Shown piece after piece: positions 47,567 to 56,389 of a DNA stretch of 64,000 bases (the first letter of the stretch is position 1; every line of letters begins with the position of its first letter). The notes under the pieces were generated by a model. It was not told the origin of the DNA, did not search any database, and saw nothing but the letters and a program-made list of their open reading frames with translations. Location: NCBI RefSeq assembly GCF_002994615.1, contig NZ_PVNK01000119.1, forward strand, positions 1 to 64,000, read 5' to 3'. Source of the DNA: Enhygromyxa salina. GTDB taxonomy: Bacteria > Myxococcota_A > Polyangia > Nannocystales > Nannocystaceae. A program made the translations under genes and the position numbers.

Positions 47567-48588
47567 AGGGCCTCGTAGCCCCGGACCATCCCGGCGTGAT
47601 CGAAGCGAGCATGGATCAGGCGGCGGGCGGCGGCGCCGAGGCGACCGCGCTCGCGCGCGTCGCCGAGGGCGCGGGCGAGGAGCGCCGGCAGCTGCTCGGG
47701 CTCGTCGTAGACCAGCGCGTGTTCGCCGTGGACGAGGGCTTCGCTCAGCCCACCCGCGCGGCGGGTCACGAGGGCGAGGCCGGCCTCGGCAGCCTCGGCC
47801 AGGGCGAGGCCGAAGCCCTCGCTCGGAGAGGTCGACAACAACAAGTCGGCGGCCTCGAGCTCCGGCCGGGGGTCGTCGACGGCGCCCACGAAGCGGACGC
47901 GGGCGCTCAGACCGAGCTCGTCGACGAGGGCCTCGAGCTGCGCGCGAGCGGGCCCGTCCCCGACGATGCGGTGGGTCCAGGCCCCTCGCTCGAGCTGCCC
48001 GAGCGCGCGCAGGCCAGCGTCGACGGCCTTGCCTTCGACGAGGCGCGTGAGCGCGAGGATGACCGGGGCCTCGCCCTCGCCCGCGACCCGGCGCGGCGCC
48101 GGCCCGAGGTGGACCCCGTTGGGGATGACCCGGGCCCGGCCAGCGAGGGCCTCGGCGGCGCCCGGCCAGCGCAGCGTCGAGGCGCTCACGCCGACGACGA
48201 CGTCGGCGAGATCGAGGGGCACGCGAGGCCGACCGTTGGCGTGGAGCAGCTGGATCGAGCGGGGTCGATCCTCGCCGAGCTCCTGCTCGACGAGGTCGAG
48301 GGCCAAGATCGGCAGCAGCGAGTCGTAGTGCTGGACGATGTCCGAGCGCCGACGCAACAGGTGCCGCGCGAGGGCTTCGTGGTCTTCGACCTCGACGTGG
48401 GCGACTTCGGCCGCGCGCAGCTCACGGCGAGCGGGCGCGCCCGCGCGCAGGGGCCGGGTGAGGAGCTCGACCTCGAAGCGGGCGGGATCGAGGGCCCGCG
48501 CGAGCTCGAAGCTGTGGCGCCAGGCGCCTCCCTCCGTGCTCGTGAACAAGCTGACGCGAGCGCGCCCCTGGGGCCCCTCAGCGACCAC
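47530..48588 (-). CDS. GT4-family glycosyltransferase
   Basis: The 352-aa GT-B protein starts at a GTG three bases after the stop of the 51-aa peptide gene. It has LLHANGRPRVPLDLADVVVG, RVIPNGVHLGP, VILALTRLVEGKAV and the EX7E region in SPSEGFGLALAEAAEAG. GT4 enzymes retain the anomeric configuration and use nucleotide sugars. Tight coupling to the peptide gene raises the possibility that it glycosylates that peptide, as in glycocins, although most GT4s in such places build polysaccharides. Confidence 0.85.
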   Translation of the reverse strand: MVAEGPQGRARVSLFTSTEGGAWRHSFELARALDPARFEVELLTRPLRAGAPARRELRAAEVAHVEVEDHEALARHLLRRRSDIVQHYDSLLPILALDLVEQELGEDRPRSIQLLHANGRPRVPLDLADVVVGVSASTLRWPGAAEALAGRARVIPNGVHLGPAPRRVAGEGEAPVILALTRLVEGKAVDAGLRALGQLERGAWTHRIVGDGPARAQLEALVDELGLSARVRFVGAVDDPRPELEAADLLLSTSPSEGFGLALAEAAEAGLALVTRRAGGLSEALVHGEHALVYDEPEQLPALLARALGDARERGRLGAAARRLIHARFDHAGMVRGYEALYAELAPRTRAR

Positions 48589-48591
48589 GGC

Positions 48592-48747
48592 TCAGCGCTG
48601 CTGCCCCTCGCCCCACCAGCAGCCGCACCAGGTCGTCCACAGGATCTCCCCGCAGGGCGCCGACCCGCAGCTGGCCTCACACGCGTCGATGGGCTCGACC
48701 GTCGCCGAGTTGGCCTCGCTGGCGACATGAACGATGCGCTTGTTCAT
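48592..48747 (-). CDS. Short Cys/Trp-rich peptide, possible precursor
   Basis: This 51-aa frame starts with ATG (MNKRIVHVASEANSATVEP) and ends three bases before the glycosyltransferase GTG. It splits into a Cys-free start (1-22) and a tail with Cys at 23, 27, 32, 41 and 43 and Trp at 37, 40, 44 and 45, including CGCWWGEG. That split resembles leader plus core of a ribosomal peptide. There is no clear Gly-Gly cleavage site or strong Shine-Dalgarno. A non-functional small frame cannot be excluded, but co-location with a GT and an exporter is suggestive. Confidence 0.5.
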   Translation of the reverse strand: MNKRIVHVASEANSATVEPIDACEASCGSAPCGEILWTTWCGCWWGEGQQR

Positions 48748-48870
48748 CGGATCGCTAGCTACATACGCGGGCCCGCGAGACCTTTCAAGCGAGCGAGCAG
48801 CCCCTATGAAGACAGCGAATGTCGCCGGCTCCGCGACGCCATGCGGGCGCCTTGATGCGGGGCGAGCCGC

Positions 48871-51186
48871 TCAGCTGGTCGCGCGCAGGGCCGCCGCCAG
48901 GGTGGTCACGAGGATCCGGGCCTCGACCGGTCCAAAGCACATCGGCGGCTTGATCTTGACCACGTTGCGCGCCGGGCCGTCGGTGCTCAGGAGCACGTGG
49001 CGCCCGCGGGCGTACTCGACGATCGCCCGGGCCCGCCGGGCGTCGGGGGCCTTGGTCTCAGGATCCGCCACGAGCTCGACGCCAAGAAACAAGCCGCGCC
49101 CGCGGACCTCGCCGACGCCCGGATCGTCGAGCTCGCGCAGGGCCGCGCGCAGCCACGCGCCGGTCTCGCGCGCGTTGGCGACCAGGCCCTCGTCGGCGAT
49201 GACCTCGAGCACGGCCGAGGCGACCGCGCACGAGACCGGGTTGCCGCCGAAGGTGTTGAAGTACTCCATCCCGTTGGCGAAGCTGGCCGCGAGCGCGGGC
49301 GTGGTGACCACGGCCCCGACCGGGTGGCCGTTGGCGATCGGCTTGCCGAGGGTCAGGATGTCGGGGACCACGCCCTCGGCCTCGAAGGCCCACATCGCGT
49401 CGCCGACCCGGCCGAAGCCAACCTGAACCTCGTCGGCGATGCACACGGCCCCGGCCGCGCGGGCGTGGCCGTAGGCGGCCTCGAGGAACCCGGGCGCGGG
49501 CACGACCTGGCCCGCGCAGGCCATGACCGGCTCACAGATGAACGCGGCGAGCTGCTCGCCGCGGACGCGGGCGGCGTGGGCGGCCGCGATGATCGGCGCG
49601 GCGTAGGCCGGCCCGTCGTCACCGTGGCGGCCGCTGTAGGGATCGGGGGTGTCGAGCACGTGGACCCAGGGCGGGGGCGCGTGGCCACCGGGGCCGCGGA
49701 GCTTGTAGGGGCTGATGTCGATCAGGGTCGATGTGTTGCCGTGGTAGGCCCCGTCGACGACCACGACCTCGCGGCCGCCCGTGTGGGCCCGGGCGATGCG
49801 CAGCGCGAGCTCGTTGGCCTCGCTGCCCGAGCAGACCAAGAACACCACGCTCAGCGGCTCGGGCAGGGTCGCGCACAGGCGCTCGGCGTAGGCGAGGATG
49901 CCCTCGTGGAGGTAGCGGGTGTTGGTGTTGAGCGTGGCCAGCTGGGCGCTCGCGGCCTCGACCACGCGCGGGTGGCAGTGGCCGACGTGGGCCACGTTGT
50001 TGACGCAGTCGAGGTAGGCGGCGTCGTGCTCGTCGAACAGCCAGGTGCCCTCGCCGCGGCGGATGTAGAGCGGGCTGTCGTAGGCGAGGCTCGAGGCGGC
50101 GCTGAGCCGGACGCGGCGCTGGGCGAGCAGGCGCGTGCGCGAACGGGCCCCGGGCACGGGCACGGGCGCAGACTGGCCGCAGGCGCCCGCGATGTACTTG
50201 GTGACCGCGCGGCGGCCGAAGTCGGTCAAGGTGCCGAGCAGCGCCCAGGATTTGGCTTCGGAGGCGACGACGTGGCGGTTGTCGGGCTCGTGGGCGTGGG
50301 CGAGGGCCGAGCTGACCACGCTCACGGCCAGGCGCGCGCGGATCAGATCGAAGAGCAGGTCGAGCTCGAAGGTCGAGAGCGCTCGGCGGCTGTGGTACGC
50401 GGCGCAGATCTCGGCGCAGGCCTGGACGGGATCCGGGACCATCGCGGCGTAGGCCAGGGCGATCGCCAGCTCGCAGATCACCGGGGCCGCGAGCGTGTCG
50501 CCAAAGTCGAAGATCCCGCACAGCGCGTCACCCTCGACGACCAGGTTGTGCTCGTTGGCGTCGCCGTGGATCAGCTGGTGCGGGAGCTCGCTCAGGCGCG
50601 GGGCCACCCGCGCGCGGAACTGGGCGAGCGCGTCGACGACCCGTTCGCGCTGGCGGCCGGGCTCGAGCGCGGACAGCTCGTCGGCGATCCACTCGGGCGT
50701 GGTCAGGTTCCAGCGAAACGAGCGCTGCATCGCCGGGTGCTCGAAGTCCTGGAGATCGAGATCGAGCTGCGCGAGGGCCAGACCCAAGGAGCGGCGCAGG
50801 GCGGCCGAGGGCGCGCTTCGCTCGGACCACAGCTGGCCCGGGAGCCAGCTGAGCACGCGCAGCACGCAGGCCTGGTCGCGCGCGTCGGCGCTCGCGACCA
50901 AGAGCGGACCCGCGCGGCTCGGGATCACCCGCGGGACCAGGGCCGCCGACGCGCGCTCGCTGAGGTGGCCGAGCGCGGCGGCTTGAAGCTCGACGACCTC
51001 GCGCGGCTCGCTGGCCTCGGCGGTGATCTTGAGGACGTGGCGCTCGCCGGCCTCTCCCTCGATCAAGAAGTTGCGATCTGCGTAGCTGCCGAGCTCGCGC
51101 AGCTGACCGGACAGACCCCAGTGCTCGCGCGCGAGGGCGGCCGCGGTGGCGGCGGAGATCTCGGGTCGCTGGGGCGCGGGCGGCAT
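48871..51186 (-). CDS. APH kinase fused to class III aminotransferase
   Basis: The 771-aa protein has an N-terminal kinase domain (LPHQLIHGDANEHNLVV, then GIFDFGDTLAAPVICELAIA) spanning about 1-320. A PLP fold-type I enzyme follows (about 345-771): SGSEANELALRIARAHTGG, DEVQVGFGRVGDAMWAFE, and TLGKPIANGHPVGAVV with the PLP-binding Lys. It resembles ethanolamine-phosphate/phosphohydroxylysine phospho-lyases, where kinase plus lyase act in sequence. Related fusions sometimes have an M23 domain between; none is seen here. The pair may phosphorylate an amino alcohol and then eliminate phosphate. Confidence 0.85.
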   Translation of the reverse strand: MPPAPQRPEISAATAAALAREHWGLSGQLRELGSYADRNFLIEGEAGERHVLKITAEASEPREVVELQAAALGHLSERASAALVPRVIPSRAGPLLVASADARDQACVLRVLSWLPGQLWSERSAPSAALRRSLGLALAQLDLDLQDFEHPAMQRSFRWNLTTPEWIADELSALEPGRQRERVVDALAQFRARVAPRLSELPHQLIHGDANEHNLVVEGDALCGIFDFGDTLAAPVICELAIALAYAAMVPDPVQACAEICAAYHSRRALSTFELDLLFDLIRARLAVSVVSSALAHAHEPDNRHVVASEAKSWALLGTLTDFGRRAVTKYIAGACGQSAPVPVPGARSRTRLLAQRRVRLSAASSLAYDSPLYIRRGEGTWLFDEHDAAYLDCVNNVAHVGHCHPRVVEAASAQLATLNTNTRYLHEGILAYAERLCATLPEPLSVVFLVCSGSEANELALRIARAHTGGREVVVVDGAYHGNTSTLIDISPYKLRGPGGHAPPPWVHVLDTPDPYSGRHGDDGPAYAAPIIAAAHAARVRGEQLAAFICEPVMACAGQVVPAPGFLEAAYGHARAAGAVCIADEVQVGFGRVGDAMWAFEAEGVVPDILTLGKPIANGHPVGAVVTTPALAASFANGMEYFNTFGGNPVSCAVASAVLEVIADEGLVANARETGAWLRAALRELDDPGVGEVRGRGLFLGVELVADPETKAPDARRARAIVEYARGRHVLLSTDGPARNVVKIKPPMCFGPVEARILVTTLAAALRATS

Positions 51187-51243
51187 TGGCTGGCCCGAGT
51201 ATGGCCGAACTCGGCGCGCGCGAGAACCCCGCCAAAGACCCCG

Positions 51244-51801
51244 CTACGAGCCGAGCTCGACGACCTCGGGTTGCAGCGTCCGCACGATCCGAGCGGTGTC
51301 GTAGCCCTGGGCCGCGAGACGCTCGACGATCCCCTCGTAGACCTCGGGCTCCATCGTGGGCTCGCGGGCGAGGATCCACAGGTACTCGCGCTTGGGGTGG
51401 CCGACGACCGCGTACTCGTAGTCGGGCCCGAGATCGATGATCCAGTAGTCACCCCAAAAGGGCCGGAAGAAGCTGACCTCGAGCTTGGCGTTGGTCGAGG
51501 GGTCGACGACCCGGGCGCGGCCCTTGGCCGTGACCTCGCGGCCGTCGAGCGAGTCCTTGCGGCAGCGGTTGATGACCTTGACTTGCCCGTCGGCGCGCAG
51601 CTCGTAGGTCGCGGTCGTGGCCGTGCAGCCGCGCTGAAACCTCTGGGGGAAATTGGCGATCTCGTACCAGGTCCCCGCGTAGCGCTCGAGGTCGACGTAG
51701 TCCACGGTCTCGAGGGGCGGGGCAGGCTCCTGGCCGCCGTTGTTGTTTCCGGCGCACGCGGCGGTCGAGAGGCCAACGAGCAAAGTGATGATCCGAACCA
51801 T
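51244..51801 (-). CDS. blc: Bacterial lipocalin (Blc type)
   Basis: The 185-aa lipoprotein has signal MVRIITLLVGLSTAACAG with lipobox TAAC. The lipocalin GxW motif is YAGTWYEIANFPQRF, and later FWGDYWIIDLGPDYEYAVVG and LWILAREPTMEPEVYEGIV. Blc proteins bind lysophospholipids at the outer membrane and respond to envelope stress. Its size and motifs are standard. Upstream lies the poly-glutamate hydrolase gene on the same strand. Confidence 0.92.
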   Translation of the reverse strand: MVRIITLLVGLSTAACAGNNNGGQEPAPPLETVDYVDLERYAGTWYEIANFPQRFQRGCTATTATYELRADGQVKVINRCRKDSLDGREVTAKGRARVVDPSTNAKLEVSFFRPFWGDYWIIDLGPDYEYAVVGHPKREYLWILAREPTMEPEVYEGIVERLAAQGYDTARIVRTLQPEVVELGS

Positions 51802-51902
51802 GCCCGTAGGGCATGTACCGGGTTCGTTGGCCTTTCAACCGCCGCGCGGCGATTTCGTCGGCATTTGTTGCCAAACCGGGCGCAAACGCCCTCCCGAGCC
51901 GA

Positions 51903-52907
51903 TTAAATCAGCGACTCGTACACCTTGGCGACCGCTTCGGCCACGTCGATCCAGTATCCGTCGCGGATCTCGGGGCTCTGCTCGAGCTGGATGCCGCCCG
52001 AGCCCCCCGCGGTCATCCAATTGACCACGTTCTCGGCCGACATGCCCGAGTTGTGGTCACCCGGCTCGGCGATCGTCACCGGGTGGTTGCCGACGACGGC
52101 CTTGATCTCGTCGCGGAGCGTCTCCTTGAGCTCGATCGGGCCGCCGCCGCCGATCAGCACGCCGTCGGCCTTTTGGCCGTGAAAGGAGACGGCGTAGGCG
52201 AAGCCGCGCTCGGCGATGCTCGCGAGGCCCGGGAAGCTCGCCGGGTGGATCTTGGTCGAGGTCACGTGCCAGCGGGTGTAGTCGCTGCCGTTGTTGTGCC
52301 AGCCCGAGCAGCACCAGGTGCTGAGGTCGGCGTCGGGCAGGGCGTCTGCGACCCAGCGCGCCTGCAGGTCCGTGTTGAACTCGATGCCGCCGCCGTGGGG
52401 CGCGAGGATCACGAGGCCCTGATGCTCCTTGGTGTCGTAGACCCGCTCGACGAACTCACCGTAGGTCTCGGCCTCGTCGTCGGTCATGGGCTTGAGCGCC
52501 AGGGTCGGCATCAGCCTGCCCTCGAAGCTGTCGCTGGTGCCGAGGCGTTCGCGGGCGATCTTGCCCATCCGGATCAGGTTGGCCGGATCGTCTTCGCGGA
52601 CGTCGCCGACGGTGTAGACCGCATATTCACTGCCGTTGCGACGCACGCGGATCTGGGTCCCGAGCTTGAATTTTTTGGCGAATTCGCCCGATACGGAGCA
52701 CATCCACTTGTCGCTGTTCAGTCCCTGCGACTTCAATGTCGATGTTACCTCAATCGGGACCATCAGGGACGGGGCGAGTATTTGCAGCTCATTGCCAGCC
52801 AATGCCATGTTGGACACGGCGTTGACGCCCGCGAATGTTGCGACACCCGCGAGGCCGGCCAATCCGGTTCCAAAACTGCGACGAGTGATGTGGTGCTTGT
52901 TTTTCAT
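51903..52907 (-). CDS. Tat-exported poly-gamma-glutamate hydrolase-like protein
   Basis: The ATG at 52907 gives MKNKHHITRRSFGTGLAG, a twin-arginine signal, and 334 aa in total. The body matches the PghP/YmaC phage-type poly-gamma-glutamate hydrolase family (DUF867): VILAPHGGGIEFNTD with the zinc-binding His, and later YAVSFHGQKADGVLIGGG. These are zinc peptidases that cut poly-gamma-glutamate capsules. It would act outside the cytoplasm. The gene and its upstream gap use more A/T than neighbours, so it may be transferred. Confidence 0.82.
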   Translation of the reverse strand: MKNKHHITRRSFGTGLAGLAGVATFAGVNAVSNMALAGNELQILAPSLMVPIEVTSTLKSQGLNSDKWMCSVSGEFAKKFKLGTQIRVRRNGSEYAVYTVGDVREDDPANLIRMGKIARERLGTSDSFEGRLMPTLALKPMTDDEAETYGEFVERVYDTKEHQGLVILAPHGGGIEFNTDLQARWVADALPDADLSTWCCSGWHNNGSDYTRWHVTSTKIHPASFPGLASIAERGFAYAVSFHGQKADGVLIGGGGPIELKETLRDEIKAVVGNHPVTIAEPGDHNSGMSAENVVNWMTAGGSGGIQLEQSPEIRDGYWIDVAEAVAKVYESLI

Positions 52908-53359
52908 AGCTGCGCTCCAGAATGCAACGGTTCCCCGCAATCTGCGCAATGGGTGGCAGGTTGCTACAATCGAACGAGGGGAATCGTGGTTGGGGTGTAC
53001 ATAGTCATGCATTGGAGCATTGATGGCAAGCTCAAAAACGCGCTTTTAAATATGCGCAATTGCCGAGGCGCAATCGATTACTTTCAACGGGTTAGAGGCA
53101 ATGGAGATCGCCGTGATTTCAGCGCCTTAGGTCTGAGCTGGGCATTCAGGCGAATGCAGCGAGTGTCATCAATGCGATGTGCTGCCAATGTTCGCGGTGT
53201 GTCAATTCGCATCAGTGACAACGCGGCAGATGAGGGTGGCGCCGGGTGCAGATGTCACCCGGCGGCGGGCGCCGCTCGTGCTTTGTGGCATCGGGGGCCG
53301 GGGCGCAGACTTCAGCGTTGGGTCATCGCGGCGAGCTCCGCGAAACCCCCGCGCGGGGC
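52908..53359. other. Less GC-rich intergenic region upstream of the hydrolase
   Basis: I see no gene. Several stretches (near 53040-53110) are noticeably AT-richer than the window. It should contain the hydrolase promoter on the minus strand. A Shine-Dalgarno (GGAG) lies just before the ATG at 52907. A confident -35/-10 pair was not found. Confidence 0.5.
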
Positions 53360-54223
53360 TCAGCCCTTGACGCCGCCCGCCCCGAGGCCGGCGACCATGT
53401 GACGCTGGACCTGATAAAAGAGCAACATGACGGGCAGCGAGACCACGATCGCCCCGGCCGCGAACAGGTCCCAGCGAGCGTCGTACTCGCCGATGAAGCG
53501 CTGCAAGACCACGGGCAGGGTGAAGGCCCTCTCGTCGTCGAGCAGCGTGGCCGCGAGGATGAACTCGTTGTAGGCGGTCATGAACGCGAACAGGAAGGTC
53601 ACGGCGATCGCCGGCCGCGCGATCGGCAGGACCACGCGCACGAAGGCCTCGAAGCGGGTCGCGCCGTCGACCATCGCGGCCTCCTCCAGATCCTCGGGGA
53701 TCGCCTCGAAGGCGCTGCGCAGCTGAAACACGGCGAAGGGCACCGAGGTGCTCGCGTAGCACAGGACCAGGCCAGTGCGGGTGTTGAGCAGCTCGAGGGC
53801 CTCGAGGATCATGAACAGCGGCACGGCGCTGGCGACCGCGGGGAACATCTGGGTCGCGAGGAGCAGGCGCATGCCCTCGCGGCGGCCGACGAACTCGAAG
53901 CGCGCGAACGCGTAGGCGGTGGGGATCGCGATTGAGACCCCGATCAGCGCGGTCGCGGTCGACACGACGAGCGAATTGGCCAGCTGCCGGCCGAACAGCC
54001 AGATCTCGCCGCCGTCGGGCTCGACCCGGGTCGCGCCGACGACCTCGCGCATGGGCTCGAGGGTGGGCTCGACCGGGATCGGGAGGACCTGGGGCTCGAG
54101 GCTGGTCGCGCCCGAGAAGGCCAGGCTCACGACCCACAAGATCGGGTAGAGCGAGAAGCAGACCGCGAGCAGGATCACGGTGTGGGCTGCGAGGGACTCG
54201 AGCAGGTCGGCGCGTCGGGTCAC
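53360..54223 (-). CDS. malG: Maltose/maltodextrin ABC permease, MalG type
   Basis: The GTG at 54223 overlaps the MalEF stop (GTGA). The 287-aa protein has six membrane segments; VILLAVCFSLYPILWVVSLA is the first. The EAA loop, contact site for MalK, is EEAAMVDGATRFEAFVRVVLP. It ends MVAGLGAGGVKG, close to the MalG ending VxGLTxGAVKG. It forms the inner-membrane channel with the MalF half of the neighbouring fusion. It is the last gene of the operon. Confidence 0.9.
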   Translation of the reverse strand: MTRRADLLESLAAHTVILLAVCFSLYPILWVVSLAFSGATSLEPQVLPIPVEPTLEPMREVVGATRVEPDGGEIWLFGRQLANSLVVSTATALIGVSIAIPTAYAFARFEFVGRREGMRLLLATQMFPAVASAVPLFMILEALELLNTRTGLVLCYASTSVPFAVFQLRSAFEAIPEDLEEAAMVDGATRFEAFVRVVLPIARPAIAVTFLFAFMTAYNEFILAATLLDDERAFTLPVVLQRFIGEYDARWDLFAAGAIVVSLPVMLLFYQVQRHMVAGLGAGGVKG

Positions 54224-56388
54224 TTCGGGCCTCGATTCAGGAGCCGGTCGGCGACGCGGCTGGTGATCAGCAAGAGCAGGAAGATCAGCACGGCGTAGGC
54301 GGCCGCGTAGCCGTATTGGGCCTCGCGGGTGAAGGCCCAGCGATAGGCCTCGGACACGAGGATGTCGGTGGTCCCGTCGGGATCGCCGCCAGAGACCAAG
54401 AACACCACGTTGAACATGTTGAAGGTCCAGATCGCGCCCAGGGTCACGGCCGGGATCATGGTTGGGGCGACGATCGGCAAGGTGATCCGGGTTAGCCGCT
54501 GCCAGCGCGAGGCGCCGTCGACCTCGGCGGCCTCGAGCACGTCGCTGGGCACGGCCGCGAGCGCGCCGAGGGTCACGACCATCATGAAGGGGAAGCCCAG
54601 CCACACGTTGGTTGCGACGTTGGCCGCGAACGCGGTCGAGAAGTTCGAGAACCACGCGATCGGCTCGAGCGAGGTCCCGAGCAGGTCGTTGATCGCGTGG
54701 ATCAGGCCGGTGACGGCGCCGAATTGACGGTGAAACATGCCCCGCCAGGCCAGCGCGGTCACGTAGCTCGGGACCGCCCAGGGGACGATCAGCAGGACCC
54801 GGTAGAGCCCGCGCAGGCGCATGGCCGGGCGCGAGAGGACCAGGCCCAGGGCCACGCCGATGCCGAGGTGAAAGGCGACGTTGACGACCGTCCACAGCAC
54901 GGTCACGGCCAGCACGACGTAAAACGAGCCGGTCGCGAGCAGCGAGCCGCCGCGCGCGGTCAGGATCTGCGTGAAGTTGGCGAGCCCGACGTAGTACATC
55001 GCGTGGGGCTTGCCAGCGAAGAGCGCCGCCCCGGCGCCGAACAAGATCGGCAGGACCACGAGCACGCCGACGGCGACGACCCCGAGCGCGACGTAGCGGT
55101 AGGCGGGCAAGGACTGCCTCAGGGCCGCGAGCCCGGCGCCGGGCCCGAGCTTGCGGGCGCGGTGGACCAGGAGCCCGGCGCCGAACAGGCACAGGAGCCC
55201 GAGGACGACCAGCGCGGGGGTTGGGGATGCCGGTGGGGGCGGCGGTCGCCGGAGGTCGTCGTAGCGGCGGCGGGCCTCGGCGAGGGCGACCTCGGCCTCG
55301 ACCTCGCCGCGCAGGTACTTGCGGATCGCCCGGTTGGCGGGCTCCCAGACCGCGCGCATGGCCGCGGTCGAGGGCGTCGGCTCGGCCAGCTCGGCCTGGG
55401 CCGCGAAGGCCTCGCGCAGCGGGTCGGGCGGGAGCTCGAGGTCGGCGCGCGCGGGCACGCTGCGGGCGACCCGGGCCCGGATCGCCGCGGCCTCGGCCCC
55501 GCTGAGGTGCTCGACGAGGTCCACGGCCGCGGGGTTTTGGGCCCCGCGCGGCGAGAGCATCACGGCCTCGACGGTCAGCAGCGGCCGCATGCGCTCGCCG
55601 GTCGCTTCGATCGTCGGCAGCGGGACGACGACGTAGGCGATCTGATCGCGGTCGAGGTCGGCCGCGAGCCACGGGCCGCTGATCGCCGTGGCCGCCTGCC
55701 CGGCGCCGAACAAGTTGGTGACCAGGGCTCCGTCGGCGTCCTCGGGGACGACCCCGGCCTCGATCAGCGCGGCGACGAACTCGAGCGAGCGCGCGGCCTC
55801 GGGGCCCTCGAAGGCGTAGTCGTCGGCCGCGGTGTCGAGCAGCGCGCCGCCGAAGGCCGCGAGCACGGCGGCGTGGGCGTAGGCGCCCCGGGCCTCGTAG
55901 GCCAGCGCGAAGGTCCCGTCGGGGAGCGCGTCGGCCAGCGCCGCGATCCGCTCGACGCTCGCCGGGGGCTCGGCGACCAGCGCGGTGTTGACGTAGAGCG
56001 CGAGGCACTTTTGCGAGGTCGGGGCCGCGTAGGGGCGACCGTCGATCGTGACCGCTGCGATGACCTTGTCGGGGTAGGCCTCGGGCGAGAGCGCGAAGGG
56101 CAGGGGCGCGACGATGCCTCGCTCGACGAAGTCACCGAGCCGCTCGTGGGCGTCGATGTACACGTCGGGCCCCTCGCCGAGGGGGACCGTGGACTCGAGC
56201 TTCGAGGCGAAGGCGTCGTAGGGCACCGCGAGCAGATCGACCTCGCCCTCGAAGCTGGCGAGGATCTCGTCGAGGGCCTGCTCCTCGGCCCCGCGGTAGG
56301 CGTGCCACAGCCGGATCGGCTCCCCGGCGTGGGCGACCGAGGCCGCCAGCCACAGCGCCAACGCGACCAGCGCCGGCCAGAATCTCAC
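54220..56388 (-). CDS. MalE-MalF fusion: solute-binding protein joined to permease
   Basis: I start at GTG 56388 (MRFWPALVALALWLAASVAHAG), which gives a good signal peptide; a GTG at 56421 lies inside the upstream repeat. Residues 23-390 are a MalE-like binding domain (LWHAYRGAEEQALDEILASF, TSQKCLALYVNTALV, AISGPWLAADLDRDQIAYVV). A Pro-rich linker (RPPPPPASP) and membrane helix lead to a MalF-like permease (AMYYVGLANFTQIL, LRGLYRVLLIVPWAVPSYVT, EAAEVDGASRWQRLTRITLP as EAA loop). Fusing the binding protein to the channel keeps it tethered. At 722 aa it replaces two usual genes. Confidence 0.88.
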   Translation of the reverse strand: MRFWPALVALALWLAASVAHAGEPIRLWHAYRGAEEQALDEILASFEGEVDLLAVPYDAFASKLESTVPLGEGPDVYIDAHERLGDFVERGIVAPLPFALSPEAYPDKVIAAVTIDGRPYAAPTSQKCLALYVNTALVAEPPASVERIAALADALPDGTFALAYEARGAYAHAAVLAAFGGALLDTAADDYAFEGPEAARSLEFVAALIEAGVVPEDADGALVTNLFGAGQAATAISGPWLAADLDRDQIAYVVVPLPTIEATGERMRPLLTVEAVMLSPRGAQNPAAVDLVEHLSGAEAAAIRARVARSVPARADLELPPDPLREAFAAQAELAEPTPSTAAMRAVWEPANRAIRKYLRGEVEAEVALAEARRRYDDLRRPPPPPASPTPALVVLGLLCLFGAGLLVHRARKLGPGAGLAALRQSLPAYRYVALGVVAVGVLVVLPILFGAGAALFAGKPHAMYYVGLANFTQILTARGGSLLATGSFYVVLAVTVLWTVVNVAFHLGIGVALGLVLSRPAMRLRGLYRVLLIVPWAVPSYVTALAWRGMFHRQFGAVTGLIHAINDLLGTSLEPIAWFSNFSTAFAANVATNVWLGFPFMMVVTLGALAAVPSDVLEAAEVDGASRWQRLTRITLPIVAPTMIPAVTLGAIWTFNMFNVVFLVSGGDPDGTTDILVSEAYRWAFTREAQYGYAAAYAVLIFLLLLITSRVADRLLNRGPK

Positions 56389-56389
56389 C

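Noticed and set aside
53360-56008. 882-aa frame read as one protein
   Set aside because: Only its last 287 residues are MalG; the rest is an out-of-frame reading of the MalE-MalF gene.
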